Made by a program: the position numbers and the translations under genes
Shown: positions 11,225 through 22,881 of the stretch, piece after piece
How positions within the stretch are numbered: the first letter of the stretch is position 1
How the letters are laid out: each line of letters opens with the position of its first letter
Assembly: GCA_946902875.1 (NCBI GenBank)
Contig: OX336336.1
Location: 1,162,045 to 1,226,044, forward strand
DNA: 64,000 bases
From: Nematopogon swammerdamellus
Taxonomy: Eukaryota; Arthropoda; Insecta; Lepidoptera; Adelidae
Direction of reading: 5' to 3'
The notes under the pieces: generated by a model
Seen by the model: the letters and a program-made list of their open reading frames with translations, nothing else
Told to the model about the DNA's origin: nothing
The model's database searches: none

Positions 11225-11242
11225 TGGCACTCCCTGGTGGGG
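11225..11242 (+). promoter_or_regulatory. Primer binding site
   Basis: TGGCACTCCCTGGTGGGG begins 2 bp after the left LTR. A TGG start close to the LTR is what a tRNA-primed element requires. The cognate tRNA is not identified; the spacing does not fit a standard tRNA 3' end exactly. Confidence 0.6.
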
Positions 11243-13593
11243 ATTCGTAAGTTTCCAGTATCATTTTATGGCATCCACAGGGACACTTAAAAAAAAAATT
11301 GTTAATACATTTCAAATCAAACTTTGCAATTCACTGCTGTAAAGAAATTGATAGCCGATGATTCTTACATTGCTTTCCCTACTACTATGATTCTTTATTT
11401 TACTGCTGTTTATTGCTTTATATTGCTTGTTCTGCATGTTTTTTTGTGCATGAATATTTAAGCAAGTGCAACTTACCTACATTCCACTAGCTCCAAGCGC
11501 CTCTCCTAGGACCCGCGGGATGCTATATCTACATAATCATCCCATCTCGATTCCTCCCTATAGCTAGCTTGCTGCGCCGAAAATCGAACTAGGCGGGACC
11601 TGCAGGCGTTCTGCAAGCAGAACCACGAAATAAAAAAATAAAAAAATCTGACGTTTTATTGCCAGCTAGTGCTGACGTTTAATGTAATTCTCTCCCTACT
11701 TCTTTATTTCATCTATGCTGTTCTCTGACTGATAGTGTGTGTTTCCAGCTAAGTGTATTTGTGTACAGTTAAAATGGCCCTACGCCGAGTCGCGTTTACA
11801 GCGCCCGGGATACTACCCCGGGTGACGACGATCTCACTCCCGCTGAAAATCGTACACAAGTGGAAAGACTACCTGGCCTTCATAAAGACCTGCTTTGCTT
11901 CCTAAAAAATGTAACTGCCTCTACGCAGGTCACGGGCACCGTTCCCAGGCCCTAGGTCCGCTGTATGGTGGCCTCTACCCCATGCACGGCCCCCTGGATT
12001 CGGGCACCACTGATTGTTTTGTGGGCTCAGCCTACCCGTCCCTACTCTCCGATCTAGGCTATTCGTGCCACCCCGATTGCGCCGTTGAGGCTCAAGCGGC
12101 TAACGGCACGTATTATTGGAACGTGGAGTTCCAAAGACTTTAAACTTACTCCTTACTAAAGGTCTATCTATATTAACCAAAAAAAAATATTTTTTTTTCT
12201 GCTACTACTTACTATTAACCAATTCTGTTATAACGTTTTATTGGTGTTTTTTTTTATCGATGGCTTCTGATTTGCGAACAAGCTATTGTTGGCGAGTCCC
12301 ATCTGGTTTTTCTTAATTGTTTAATCTATCTTAGTGTCGGATCAGTGCGGATAACTAGTTAGACGTTTGAATATAGGTTCCTAAGTGTTATGTGTTTTGC
12401 TAAATTTGTTTGTACCAGGGCTACAACCTGCAATGGTACGGTTATCGAGTAGATCTTAAAAACAAGATCGACCGGTCCACCAAGTTTGGTTTACTAGAAC
12501 AAAAAGGTGGTACTCGAGATAGACATTTCAATTTCGATATTAAATTCTACATTTAACTTTGCAGTCCATTATTACGGGCGGGAATGGGAAAATCTTTCGG
12601 CAATTGGGGTTTAACGGCTGCAGTCCTATCGGTGAGTTTTGTCAAGGCCTACTACAAATTCATTACTCCGTCTGCCCTGCAGCTATATTCTTATCAAAAA
12701 AAAATTGTAGCTACAACTTGCTAGGTTGTTTCATTTCGGACTAGAATCAGAGCCTTGGGCTTGCGGGCGCTGGACAACTTCGCTGACAGGAGTTGCCCGG
12801 CAAGAATGCAAAGGGGACTTGCCCTATCATAACTAGATAGGCAAGTCTGGAATGCCAGTGATGAATGGAAGGACTTGAATGTTAGATGATGGCCGCTAGG
12901 AACCCGTGCGGTCTTGTAAGCGCTTTTGTATATAGTAGGTAGGCTTAGAATAATTGTTTTGAGCTTAAAGTTCTAACTACTTGACTAGGTGTTCTGTCGG
13001 AAGCTATCCGCCACCTCTCGCTATGCTGTCGGGCGACGTACCTCTGCCGGCCACTACTGGCGTACGTTGTCCTACACCTCGTCTGACCCGTCGGATGCCC
13101 GTCTACTCGCTACGCCATCCGTTCTACCGGGCTGACTCAACTAAAACGCTACGGAGCGGTAACAGTCGTCTCTGGGATCTTCTAGGTTCCTCGGCTGGAA
13201 CTCCGATAAAAAAAAAATAAAAAAATAAGCCACTGTAAATAAAACGGGCTATACCGTCACCCTGCCTACTACGGCTATATTTAATTTAGAGAGTCATCTG
13301 ACTTCCTTACTATGTGCTACAGATACTAGTATTCTCGTTCTAAGCTATTACTACATTATAATTTTCTTTCTATTCTATCAACTTTATAGTTAGCTAATTC
13401 TTCGGTTATCCGTACTGATCAACCTTTATGTAGTTCTACGTCTATCTTCTCTGCTGTTGAGTCGCTAATTTGTGCAACAAACTCTTATACTTCCTCCCGT
13501 CACTTCCAGCCGTGCTGGAATCTAACTAGCTAGTGCGAACCTGGTTCGGCGCCCGGGCCGGGAGCGCGTCGTCACTGACGTTCAACGCTTCCT

Positions 13594-13607
13594 GAGAGGG
13601 GAGGCAC
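13594..13607 (+). promoter_or_regulatory. Polypurine tract
   Basis: GAGAGGGGAGGCAC lies directly before the right LTR, where plus-strand DNA synthesis would be primed. Confidence 0.7.
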
Positions 13608-15095
13608 TGACACGATGCGAATTTCCCGCCGTGTTTGCTAAGTTAACTAGTAAAATATTCTATTATAAACTAAACTCGTCGAATCATCAAATACGCTTGA
13701 TTAGATTGCCGCGCAAATCGCGCGGAAGATCGGGCCGCTATAACAACGTGTCTTTGCCTACTTCGGCAGCCAATCACAGCAAACGGGGCCTCACATAGCC
13801 ATCATAGTTCTCACGGCGGCTAAGGCGACGACACACACAGGATTTCTTTTGCTTTCCGGAGATCGGAGTGTCAACCTAGTCGACCTTCGAGTCGTCTTTA
13901 GAGTTATCAACCTAATTGAAAGGACTTTTGATTGTTTGGATTGACACGTTTGAATAGGATGCTATTCCCTGAGATACAAACATTCTTTTCTAATGTAAAC
14001 TGTGGGAAAATTCAACATAACTGACAATTTCCTGTAACTAAATAGTAATAAAAAAAAGTTCTTTTTCAATGAAATCGTTATTGACTGCTGTAAAGTTCAC
14101 TAAGAACGTTACTACTTAGAATAGGCGGTCAACTTAGTCGATCTACGAGCACCCGTTCTACTCGTGCCCGCGACTGTGTCGACGGCCTTAGGAGTTCAAA
14201 CTGCGCAGTACGAATTGCTGACCGAATGACTTTCGTTTCTGCGGTCGCCGAGTTTGCAGCGAACCTGAACTGCTAAAAATAAGAAACCTCCCACACAAGT
14301 GGGAGCTTGGTCGGGGCTAGCGAGCTTGGCTGAGCAAGCCTGGTCCGAAAGTGTGAGCTTGGCTTGGGCGAGCAAGTCACGCTAACCCTCACTCCCGCCG
14401 CCTCGCTGAAGGCGTGGGGCCGATTCGAGCCGATCCCGCAATGCTGACTATGCGGCTACCCTCCTGATCGCTCTCGCCCGAGTCTGGCCTACCTGACCCC
14501 TGACCGATGTCTACTCCGAGTGCGACTGGCGGCCGAGCCACTCTCACGGCCTACATGCGACCACTCCCTGCTAACCTACGCTCTCTCCGGGACTTCTAGT
14601 TTTCTTCCCCCTCCCCCTACTCGCTTCTCGCGTCCGGAGCTACGACTACCCATAAGATAAGTAAATTATGTAACTGCGATGTAAGAATCTCGGATCAAGA
14701 CTAATTCTACTGAACTATTGTAGTACTGTACAATGTTGAATCCGCTTCACGGATAAATATAATCTACTGAACTATTGTAGACTGTACAATGTTGTAATCC
14801 GCTTCACGGATAAATATAATCTACGGAACTATTGTAGTACTGTACAATGTTGAATCCGCTTCACGGTTAAATATAATCTACTGAACTATTGTAGACTGTA
14901 CAATGTTGTAATCCGCTTCACGGAGAAATATAATTACGGATCTAGTCCACTTCTACTGAACGATTGTAGTACTAAATAAATATAACTATGTTTCGGTAAG
15001 GTACCTACTCTTTTATTGCCTACTATTAATACCTACCGAACTATTTGCACGGCGACGGGAACGGTTTCACCGAAGTCGGCCGGGCGAACGTGGCA
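13608..15095 (+). mobile_element. Right LTR of LARD-like element
   Basis: This is the same length as the left LTR and differs at only a few positions (for example GACACAAAC versus GATACAAAC, CCTGATCCG versus CCTGGTCCG). CTGT at 15096-15099 completes a 4-bp target duplication, as used by many Ty3/Gypsy integrases. LTR divergence of about 0.5% implies a recent insertion. Confidence 0.95.
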
Positions 15096-15534
15096 CTGTC
15101 TATAAAGTGATGTATTTTGTACGCAGTCTCCGAGGCTCCGACCTCGGGCACAGCCACCCAGTTCGAGTGCAATAAAAATAAAAAGAAAGAAAAAGGCCAC
15201 AGAACTCCATCGCAGGCGAGCCTACACGTAGGTAACAAGACATAAACAAGCCGTTTGGCGACGATTTAGACGTTTTTAGAGAACAAATGATCCGCTAATG
15301 TTCGAGCACGCCTTATACTGCACAATACATCCTAATGAATGATAGAGCATTACCATACAATCAGTGTGAGTACAAAGCACTACTAACACACTAGACAACG
15401 CTTGTTGGAATAGCTTTAGGTCTCGCGTCTTCATGGAGTGATAATATGTTGTCTACAACCTGATTTTTGTAGGCTTAAGTGATTTCAATGTTGAACATCG
15501 CATGTAAATCAGTTGAGTCGTTCTAGCTACATAG

Positions 15535-15828
15535 TTAGGTGCGTTCCGTATCGCCATGTCATGCGCCAATCTACGGCGTCTATTATGAAATGCTTCATTT
15601 TAGTTAAAATTCATGATTAGTAAAAAATTCATGATTAGTTAAAATACTTCATACTGTTGATAGATGGCGCGCATACACTTTTTAGTTTATTCTATGGGGA
15701 CCCCTGTGAATTTTTTTACTTTTCGTATTTTTATTGTTTGTTGTTATAGCAGCGGCCATAATAAATAACACATAATCTCTGAAAATTTCAACGGGCTACT
15801 TATTGCCTTTCAAAAGATACAGCCCTCG

Positions 15829-15859
<31 letters not shown>

Positions 15860-15923
15860 AGACAGACAGACGGCGTAGGCTTAGTAATAGGGTCCCGTAC
15901 GACGGATACGGAACCCTAAAAAA
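15535..15923 (+). repeat. Family G repeat, 5'-truncated
   Basis: Contains CCGTATCGCCATGTCATG, the ATTCATGATTAG motif (here doubled), a GACA/GACG microsatellite and the right end CGGATACGGAACCCTAAAA. Confidence 0.8.
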
Positions 15924-16221
15924 CGTAGGCACGGTCCAGATGCTAACAGATCTTCGGTAGGAGCGCTATAAAAGTTAAATGATTGTCCTTTTATGTCTCT
16001 ACCGGACGAGTTATGTCCCTCGTGCCATAACTCGGCCTGTCCTGAAACCACTTCGTGGCATTATCTCCGCACTCGTGCTTCTTGCGATAACTCGTATCGC
16101 GAGATGATTGTACGATATATGATCATAGCTAGGTACTGCGGAGGCATAAAAAAAGAAAAGTTTTTCTATAATTTTTTCTAGAACGAAGTTCCTTATCGCG
16201 CGTTACACTCCAGCCAGCGGT
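15924..16221. other. Unassigned spacer between two family G copies
   Basis: Only a 62-codon frame with no recognisable domain is present. The two flanking family G copies point in opposite directions, so this spacer sits in an inverted pair about 1 kb across. Confidence 0.35.
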
Positions 16222-16530
16222 CTCTTGAACCGTAATAGGTAGCCCGTTGAAATTTTCACACAATATGTGTTATTATGGCCGATATAACAACAAATAATAA
16301 AAATAAGAAAAAGTTAAAAATTCACGCGGGGGTCCCCATAGAAGAAACTAAAAAGTGTATGCGCGCCATCTACCAACAACAGTATTAAGCATTTTAACTA
16401 ATCATGAATTTGAACTAATATGAAGCATTTCACAATACACGCCATAGATGGCGTGAGTGGCGCTTATCATGACATGGCGATACGGAACCCTCACTGTGCG
16501 AGTTCGACTCGCACTTGGCCGGTTTTTTTT
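16222..16530 (-). repeat. Family G repeat
   Basis: Minus-strand copy ending at GTTCGACTCGCACTTGGCCG. It lacks the microsatellite end that would lie at its left. Confidence 0.8.
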
Positions 16531-16721
16531 TCAGTTTGGATTCTTAAAATTTTATGCGATAGTTATAAATGCTAATAATAATGTTTGAATTGCGCTCTAG
16601 GTTATAAAACAGAGGAGAGGCATAAATTAATTTAAACACCTGCTCAGAAAACATAACATTTTACTTGAAATAAATGAGTTCAAAGTATACAGTTTGACAG
16701 GTTTATGAAGCTACTGGCTTT

Positions 16722-16995
16722 TGACCGCGGCCTCGCTCGCGTGAAATACGTATTTAAAAAGAAGGAAGTAAGCTCGCTACCGTACCTTTATTTCGGCGCG
16801 CGGAACATTTTCGGTTTGTATGAGAGCCACATCTTAGCATAACCGTAAAAAAATATTTAGCCTATCCTGTGTCTCGTATAGTTAAATGTGCTTGTACTAA
16901 GTGTCATCGAATTGAGATGATCGGTTTAAGAGTTATGGAGCAACATACATACATACAGAAAATATTTCTAAAAATCATCACTTTAGTTTAGTTTC
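16722..16995 (+). repeat. RTE-like 3' tail repeat
   Basis: Reads GCGGCCTCGCTCGCGTGAAA through CCTATCCTGTGTCTCGTA and AACATACATACATACAGAAA. Related copies lie at 28797-29065 and 62365-62535. In Lepidoptera such sequences accompany RTE-type LINEs and their SINE parasites, but no RTE coding region is present here. Confidence 0.6.
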
Positions 16996-17755
16996 ATACA
17001 TAGAGTCTACAAACGCATATCTTATAAAATAAATAAAGTAACTGACTCCATGACGATCCCTTACAGATTTATTATTAGTATTGGTGTTCTAGATGCCATG
17101 CCGGCTTTAATAATTCTGTGTATTTAACTACGCACATTAGTTATATCTTAATTAAGGACTTTATATGCGACGAAGAAAAGACTACGAAGTATCATAAAAG
17201 GAAAAATTTATTTTCCTATTTCGTTGGGCACGTCCGTCCGTGACGCAATGTTAATGAACACAGATCATTGAAATAATTGCTAGATGGATCGGTCGGTGTA
17301 CCGCTGTGTCGCTGCATTATGCGGAAGAGTAACGCTTATGGAGGAGGTGTCAACATATTTGTGCGCTGCCATCGGCTGTAGATATTGACGTGCTGAGTAG
17401 CCGCGAAGCACTTTGGCCAATCTAGCCATTGTTACGCTGATCTGTCATAATAAATTAAAGTTTGTAACATTCAGCGATGAAACGACACGTCCTGATGACC
17501 AAATATGAATATGTATAAGGTATGCCTATCTCTATCTTCTCTATCTCTATCTCTACTTCTAACAAAAGGTAACGTCAGTCTGTATGTATGTAAGTTTGAG
17601 GTAAACTCCGGAACCACTGAACTGTTTTTGATGCGGTTTGCACCAATGTAAATTTTGAGGCTCACTATAGGATATATACCATCACGCTAAATAGCACGCT
17701 AAGAATCAAAGAACCAAAGAATTATTGACGTAAAACTCTCATTACTCGATAGATG
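16996..17755. other. Unassigned stretch
   Basis: 17555-17690 resembles the GAACCACTGAACTG...CCATCACGCTAA segment of another dispersed repeat seen again at 20830-20940. The rest shows no feature I can support. Confidence 0.35.
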
Positions 17756-17756
17756 C

Positions 17757-18545
17757 ATTTTTGACGTGATAACGTCACGTCTTATAAATTGATGAACACC
17801 GGCTGCACGCACGAAAAAGTGTCACGTTCCATCTGAGTCTGTGTGTGCAAGCGAGAGCGCGTAACAAGCGATAGAGAGGCACAATCGGCCCAAGCGTCGG
17901 CTTGTACACATTTATCTCTCTGGTTCTAAAGTACCAGGGCAGCACAAATTGAAAGGAGGTTACTCGTAATCACAATATCGATTCATGTATTTCCATTCAA
18001 TACAACGACAGAGAACCAAATATTAGGTATTTAACACTACACCGGCTGCACGCAGGAAAAAGTGTCACGTTCCATCTGAGCCTGTGTGTGCAAGCGAGAG
18101 CGCGTAACAAGCGATAGAGAGGCACAATCGGCCCAAGCGTCGGCTTGTACACATTTATCTCTCTGGTTCTAAAGTACCAGGGCAGCACAAATTGAAAGGA
18201 GGTTACTCGTAATCACAATATCGATTCATGTATTTCGATTCAATACAACGACAGAGAACCAAATATTAGGTATTTAACACTTTTTAGTTCTAGGTTTTTT
18301 TTTTGTTTGCAAGTCGGTTTCGTATTTTTTAAAACTGTTTTTATTTCGTTCTTTTTAGTAATATTAAATAAAAAAGAATAATCGAAATCGATTGAAGTGG
18401 TACATAATGATTCGCCATATGTGTCAAACTGCAAATTGCTAACCACACACGGTAACCACACACCATAGTAATTATCCTCCTTTCAATTTCTTCTGCCCTG
18501 GTACTTTACCACTTTATGACGTTATCACGTAAAATTATCGTCCGT
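17757..18545 (+). repeat. Family D repeat containing 243-bp tandem duplication
   Basis: Left part GACGTGATAACGTCACG (from 17763) and right part GACGTTATCACGTAAAA (near 18517) are in inverted relation. Between them a 243-bp unit beginning CACCGGCTGCACGCA is present twice (17797 and 18040), the second ending at about 18281. A related element with the same ends lies at 55980-58265. Confidence 0.7.
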
Positions 18546-19100
18546 AAACCGACTTTACAGACAACCAATATTTTTTTTTTTTTCATAATTTAGTATTAAT
18601 ATTAATATTTTAATTTACTCAAAAAAAAGTGATTCATTGCTACTTTAAGTATTTACTTGATTTTTATGTTATGTTATTTTTGTTTGTTGAATCTGTAACT
18701 TTTTAAAGAATTTTATGGTTTGTCTTATTGTTGTATTTTGTCTTATTTATACCATATTTTGTTTGTTTGTTTGACTTATCTGAGAGGCACCTTGTGTCCA
18801 AAGATGAATAAATAAATCTGAAATCTGAAAAAATAGCAACAGGGCTGAGCAGTATCAATGAAAGTATAGTATGAACGGAATTTAGTGTCGAATGGTAGTG
18901 CCCGATGGAGAGGGGAGAGAAGGTAAGGGAGGGGGAGCGAGGGAGGGAGGTGAGAGAGAGAATACAAGAGAAGCGATCTGCTAATAAACCGAGTCTACCG
19001 CGAGCGAAGCCGCGGGCAAAAGCGACTTTAAATATAAATGAGTGCACACTTAAGTTTTTTTTTCACATATCATACCACACGTTGTATCCTGACCTGACAA
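18546..19100. other. AT-rich stretch with purine-rich patch
   Basis: 18903-18965 is a GA-rich, G-rich run (GAGGGGAGAGAAGG type). 18984-19020 holds an inverted RTE-like tail fragment (CCGCGAGCGAAGCCGCGGGC). No gene is supported. Confidence 0.4.
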
Positions 19101-19104
19101 TCGG

Positions 19105-19325
19105 GGTAAGCAGAGTAATCGGTGTTGCGCGGCAAGTACTTTTGTAAATTACGGCACAACACCGACCACCACGTTTAGCAAAGCATTCGGACAAGATATA
19201 ACTATATCAAGCAGCGAGTAAGGCACGAAGACCCACCTGTTGTGTGACTCGGTGTAAGGACCGTGCCAAGGTGAGAGGTGGCTATCCTGTCGCCATTTAG
19301 CTCGGCATCGTGTCATTATCCCTTA
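19105..19325 (-). repeat. SINE-like repeat, body A fragment
   Basis: Carries the body A sequence CGGTGTTGCGCGGCAAGTAC and the following segments in the same order as 2156-2458, stopping just inside the head at CCCTTA. Confidence 0.7.
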
Positions 19326-19615
19326 TGCCTGGTTGACACGATGCGAGTTCACGCACGAGAAATGCTTCTCGAACGCACCGTGTAGACAGTTCTCGCAAGC
19401 TCGCATGCGTGCACGAACGCAGCGTCGTTCGCGCGCGAACGAGTTCATGCATGCTTATTAGTTGGCGTTCGAGAGGAGCGTCTCGCACGAAGTTTGTTGG
19501 TGAAAAAAAGTTTTCTTAGTGGTTTTTGGTTGTTTGCATCATGACAAAGTGGACTGATGTGCAAATGATTAAGTTATCTTTATATACTTATCCATTCCCT
19601 TATCCACATAGATCT

Positions 19616-19850
19616 CAAGACTAGGTGGTAGGGTTTAACCCGCCCGGGTTGGTACCACCGCACTGAATGAAAGGTCGGTCGAAACGGCTACCTATGTAAA
19701 TAGTTTGTATTTTCCTTCCAGTTCAGTGTAGCCGACACGACCGAAGGGAAGCACTGACATGGCACCTAGTTCATCAATGTGTTATGGGTTGACATCACGG
19801 ATGTTGGAGGTGATGTAGCCAACCGTGTCAGTTTCTATAAAAAAAATATC
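19616..19850 (+). repeat. SINE body B copy, 5'-truncated
   Basis: Starts near ACTAGGTGGTAGGGTTTAAC, contains CCGCACTGAATGAAAGGTCG and CAGTTCAGTGTAGCCGACAC, and ends at GTGTCAGTTTCTATAAAAAA. Confidence 0.8.
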
Positions 19851-20249
19851 TTTTCCTGTTTTTTCTTCTTTATTTTGTTTCTTATCAAACGTCGTGCTAT
19901 AATAAACGCTAAAATTGTACCAATACACGCCACACCTTCGTCTACAGACTCCATTTTTGCAACTGACAAAATGGGGGAGAGAGAAGACAAATACTATAGT
20001 CGACACTACACGTCTTCTATTCAGCTGTGCTCTGCTAAGACAACGCGACCCAGAGGCACTATCACTGTCAGGTCAGGCAGTGCAGACTAGACAGCCAACT
20101 CCCGCTCGGTACAACTGCGCGGGAAAATCGCATCCCCTCCAGAGCGCAGCGCGCGTCTATTCACTACCAGAGAGAAATGTTACATGGTGTACGAGAATCT
20201 ACATGCGTTATTTGGAGTATTAGAGCATTGTAATTTTTGCAAATTTGTC

Positions 20250-20402
20250 AGCCTCGATGGATCGACGTGCGATCGTGAACAAGCACTGTCGGGCGCGGTT
20301 AGAACTTGGATGGGTGACCGTTCGACCGTTGAGGCCGACCGTGGTTCGGATTCCACGTAAAACTGTAAGTTCCTTCCCTTCTTACCTTACTAGGTGGTAG
20401 GG
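20250..20402 (+). repeat. Type-1 SINE head (5S-like plus T-arm)
   Basis: The segment includes GTCGGGCGCGGTTAGAACTT followed by GGATGGGTGACCG, matching the internal-promoter region of insect 5S rRNA, and then the tRNA-like T-arm CGTGGTTCGGATTCCACG at about 20338-20355. It stops at the start of body B (ACTAGGTGGTAGGGTT). It is not a 5S gene: the 5S 5' and 3' thirds are absent. Confidence 0.75.
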
Positions 20403-20629
20403 TTAAAGAACTCTGCAATTTGTACATATTAGTCCAGTATACACATCGTCAAAAACTATCAATATTAATCATATAATTTATCATTCGCAACATCAAATAT
20501 TATTAATACAATTAATTCAAAATTTATCAGTTTTTTTAGGCAACGGGCCAGGTTGGTACCGCCACACTGAATGAAAGGTCGGGCGAAGCCTAGAGCGTTC
20601 CAGAGTTTATCGATTCTGTAGAGCAAAGA

Positions 20630-20677
20630 TCTGCAAAAGCGATTGGTGGATTGGATAGTACCAATCGCTTTTGCAGA
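20630..20677. repeat. 18-bp perfect hairpin
   Basis: TCTGCAAAAGCGATTGGT (20630-20647) is the exact reverse complement of 20660-20677, with a 12-nt loop. An interrupted extension (AGAGC...GCTCT) lies outside. It resembles a small pre-miRNA in size, but conservation and expression are unknown. Confidence 0.6.
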
Positions 20678-21007
20678 GCTCTAAGTCCAACATGTAGTGG
20701 TGCAATCCCTGCCCAACAACTCCTCTGAGCACTCCCCACATAATATCCTTCCTTCCTTACCTATAATAAAATCCAACGTCTGATTTCTGTCTGAGTGTCT
20801 GAGTGTCTGAGTGTATGTCTGTCTGTCCGCTTATAACTCGAGAACCACTGAACCGATTTTAATAAAACAAAATTCTACGGATAGCTTGATTCTTCCCATC
20901 AACTATAGATTACTTACTATCACGCTAAATGGCTTATGAGGTTAGCAGTGAAGTGAAATATGAGAGCGGGCGGAGCCGCGGGCACAGCTAGTAGAATATA
21001 TAATAAA

Positions 21008-21065
21008 CATCCGTTGTTGGGCGTCGTCCCTGTCGCACAGAGACGCGCAAGTTAGTGCGACAGGG
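21008..21065. repeat. Imperfect hairpin, possible MITE core
   Basis: GGCGTCGTCCCTGTCGCAC pairs with GTGCGACAGGGACGGCGAC across a 16-nt spacer. The flanks carry CTCTACAACCG and a nearby GTGCATTATT, both also present in the small MITE at 52577-52716. Confidence 0.55.
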
Positions 21066-21357
21066 ACGGCGACGCTCTACAACCGGATTGTCTCTTTCTA
21101 ATGCCCAATGTGCATTATTTGATGTGCATTATTTGATGTGACTAGGTGGTAGGCTTAAATTGTAGCCCACTGGGCCGGTACCACCGTACTGGATATCAGA
21201 TGGCCGCATATCAGCCTCGATTGTGTTCTCCTCTAGTCCTGTACAGCCAGCAATCCAGGGAAGTATGGCACCTACCTTCTCGGAGGTGACATTGGCTGGT
21301 CGGAGCATGTGCTTTGGCCCCTTCGACGCAGCCGCGCATACCGGATGAGATCTAAAT

Positions 21358-21750
21358 AAAAAAACCGGCCAAGTGCGAGTCGAACTCGCGCACCGATGGT
21401 TCCGTATCGCCATGTCATGGTTAGCGCCACTCTATGGCGTGTTATGAAATGCTTCATATTAGTTCAAATTCATGATTAGTTAAAATGCTTCATACTCTAT
21501 TATTCGGTAGATGGTGCGCGCGCATACACTTTTTGGTTTCTTCTATGGGAACCCCCATGAATTTTTTACTTCTTCTTATTGTTATTATTTGTTGTTATAT
21601 CGGCCATATTAACACATATTCTGGGAAAATTTCAACGGGCTACCTATTACGGCTCAAGAGATACAGCCCTCGGACAGACGGACGGACGGACAGACAGACA
21701 GACGGCGTAGGCTTAGTAATAGGGTCCCATACCGGATACAGAACCCTTAA
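21358..21750 (+). repeat. Family G repeat, near full length
   Basis: Runs from AACCGGCCAAGTGCGAGTCG to GGCGTAGGCTTAGTAATAGG and CGGATACAGAACCC, with the GACG/GACA microsatellite at about 21670-21702. It has no coding capacity. Confidence 0.85.
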
Positions 21751-22007
21751 AATTTACTGGGGCGGCGTACTGAACTCGAATCTCGATTTTCGCCCTACAG
21801 GATTCGCCACCACGTGGCACTAAGCTGGGGTGAATTATTCAGAGCGAGACTGCTGCCGTGAGTACTAGGTTATGCGACCTTCCCAGCACGGATTGGATGG
21901 AAGTGCTACTCTATGTCTTACGCGAAGATGAAAGAAGATAAACATGTGTTTTCGAGCTGCAATACGGACGCCTTCTACAGAAATACAATTACGACAGATC
22001 AGAGAAT

Positions 22008-22325
22008 ACCTTTTTTTTATGGAAACTGAGACGGTCGGCTACATCACGTACAGCATCCGCGATGTCATCCCATAACACCGGGTGAACTAGGTGCCATGTC
22101 AGTGCTTCCCTGCTCATTTCATGTCGGCTACACTGAGCTGGACGGAAAACAAGAACTATTTACACAGCCGTTTCGACAGACGTTACATTCAGTGCCGTGG
22201 TATCAACCCGGGCGGAATAAACCCTACCACCTAGTAAGGTAAGAAGAGAAGGGACCTACAGTCTTACGTGGAATCCGAACCACGGTCAGCATCCAACGGT
22301 TGAGCGGTCACTCATCCAAGTAAGT
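22008..22325 (-). mobile_element. Type-1 SINE, 5'-truncated in the 5S-like segment
   Basis: On the minus strand it begins inside TACTTGGATGAGTGACCG, continues through the T-arm (GTGGAATCCGAACCACGG on the plus strand at about 22269-22286) and body B, and ends in an A-rich tail at 22010-22022. Confidence 0.8.
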
Positions 22326-22486
22326 ACATTATGGCGAGATTTCCACATAGGACAGAATATCGTCAACTTTGTGCGCTATCATTGGATGTGGCTGTGGATG
22401 TCGACATGTTATTGTTTAATGACCGCGAAGCACTGTGTGCGGCGCATTGCTGTAAGTTGATTGGTAGGGATTTTGGAGAAGCAATC

Positions 22487-22880
22487 TTTTTAACCGACTT
22501 CAATAAAAAGGACGAAGTTCTCAATTCGACTGTATTTTTTTTTATGTTACCTCAGAACTTTCGACTGGGTGAACCGATTTTGATGAATCTTTTTTTATTT
22601 GAAAGCTGGTGCTTCCCGTGTGGTCGCATTTTGGTCAATTTGGTCAAGATCGGGTGGGAAAGCGAAGCGGATTCCGCCGAGTACATTAATAGCAAAAAAT
22701 TAAAAAAAAAACTAAAAAACCCTAGAGTTGAAGGCGGTGCTAAAGCAAGCAAAAATAATGCATGAAAGAAAACATGAGTGGATGATATCCTTTGCGATTT
22801 GTGTAGCCTTCTTTAGCACCGCCTTCAACTCTAGGGTTCAATTTTTTTTTATTTCATACATTTTTGAATTCGGTTTTTTT
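22487..22880 (+). repeat. Foldback repeat family F, copy 4 (long loop)
   Basis: Starts TTTTAACCGACTTCAATAAA, followed by the shared body, then hairpin arms ending GAGTTGAAGGCGGTGCTAAA and TTTAGCACCGCCTTCAACTC. The loop of about 75 bp contains GAAAGAAAACATGAGTGGAT. The same loop lies in the opposite orientation in copy 5 (37491-37930). Confidence 0.8.
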
Positions 22881-22881
22881 G

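Larger units (their letters stand above)
11223..13607 (+). mobile_element. Non-coding internal region of LARD-like element
   Basis: The internal 2,385 bp lacks any gag, protease, reverse transcriptase or integrase motif on either strand. The longest frames are under 85 codons. One open stretch at about 11776-11958 is rich in acidic and Thr residues and could be a gag remnant, but it has no ATG. With intact LTRs, PBS and PPT, the element must have been copied by another element's proteins. Typical LARDs have long LTRs and a conserved non-coding interior, which fits. Confidence 0.8.
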
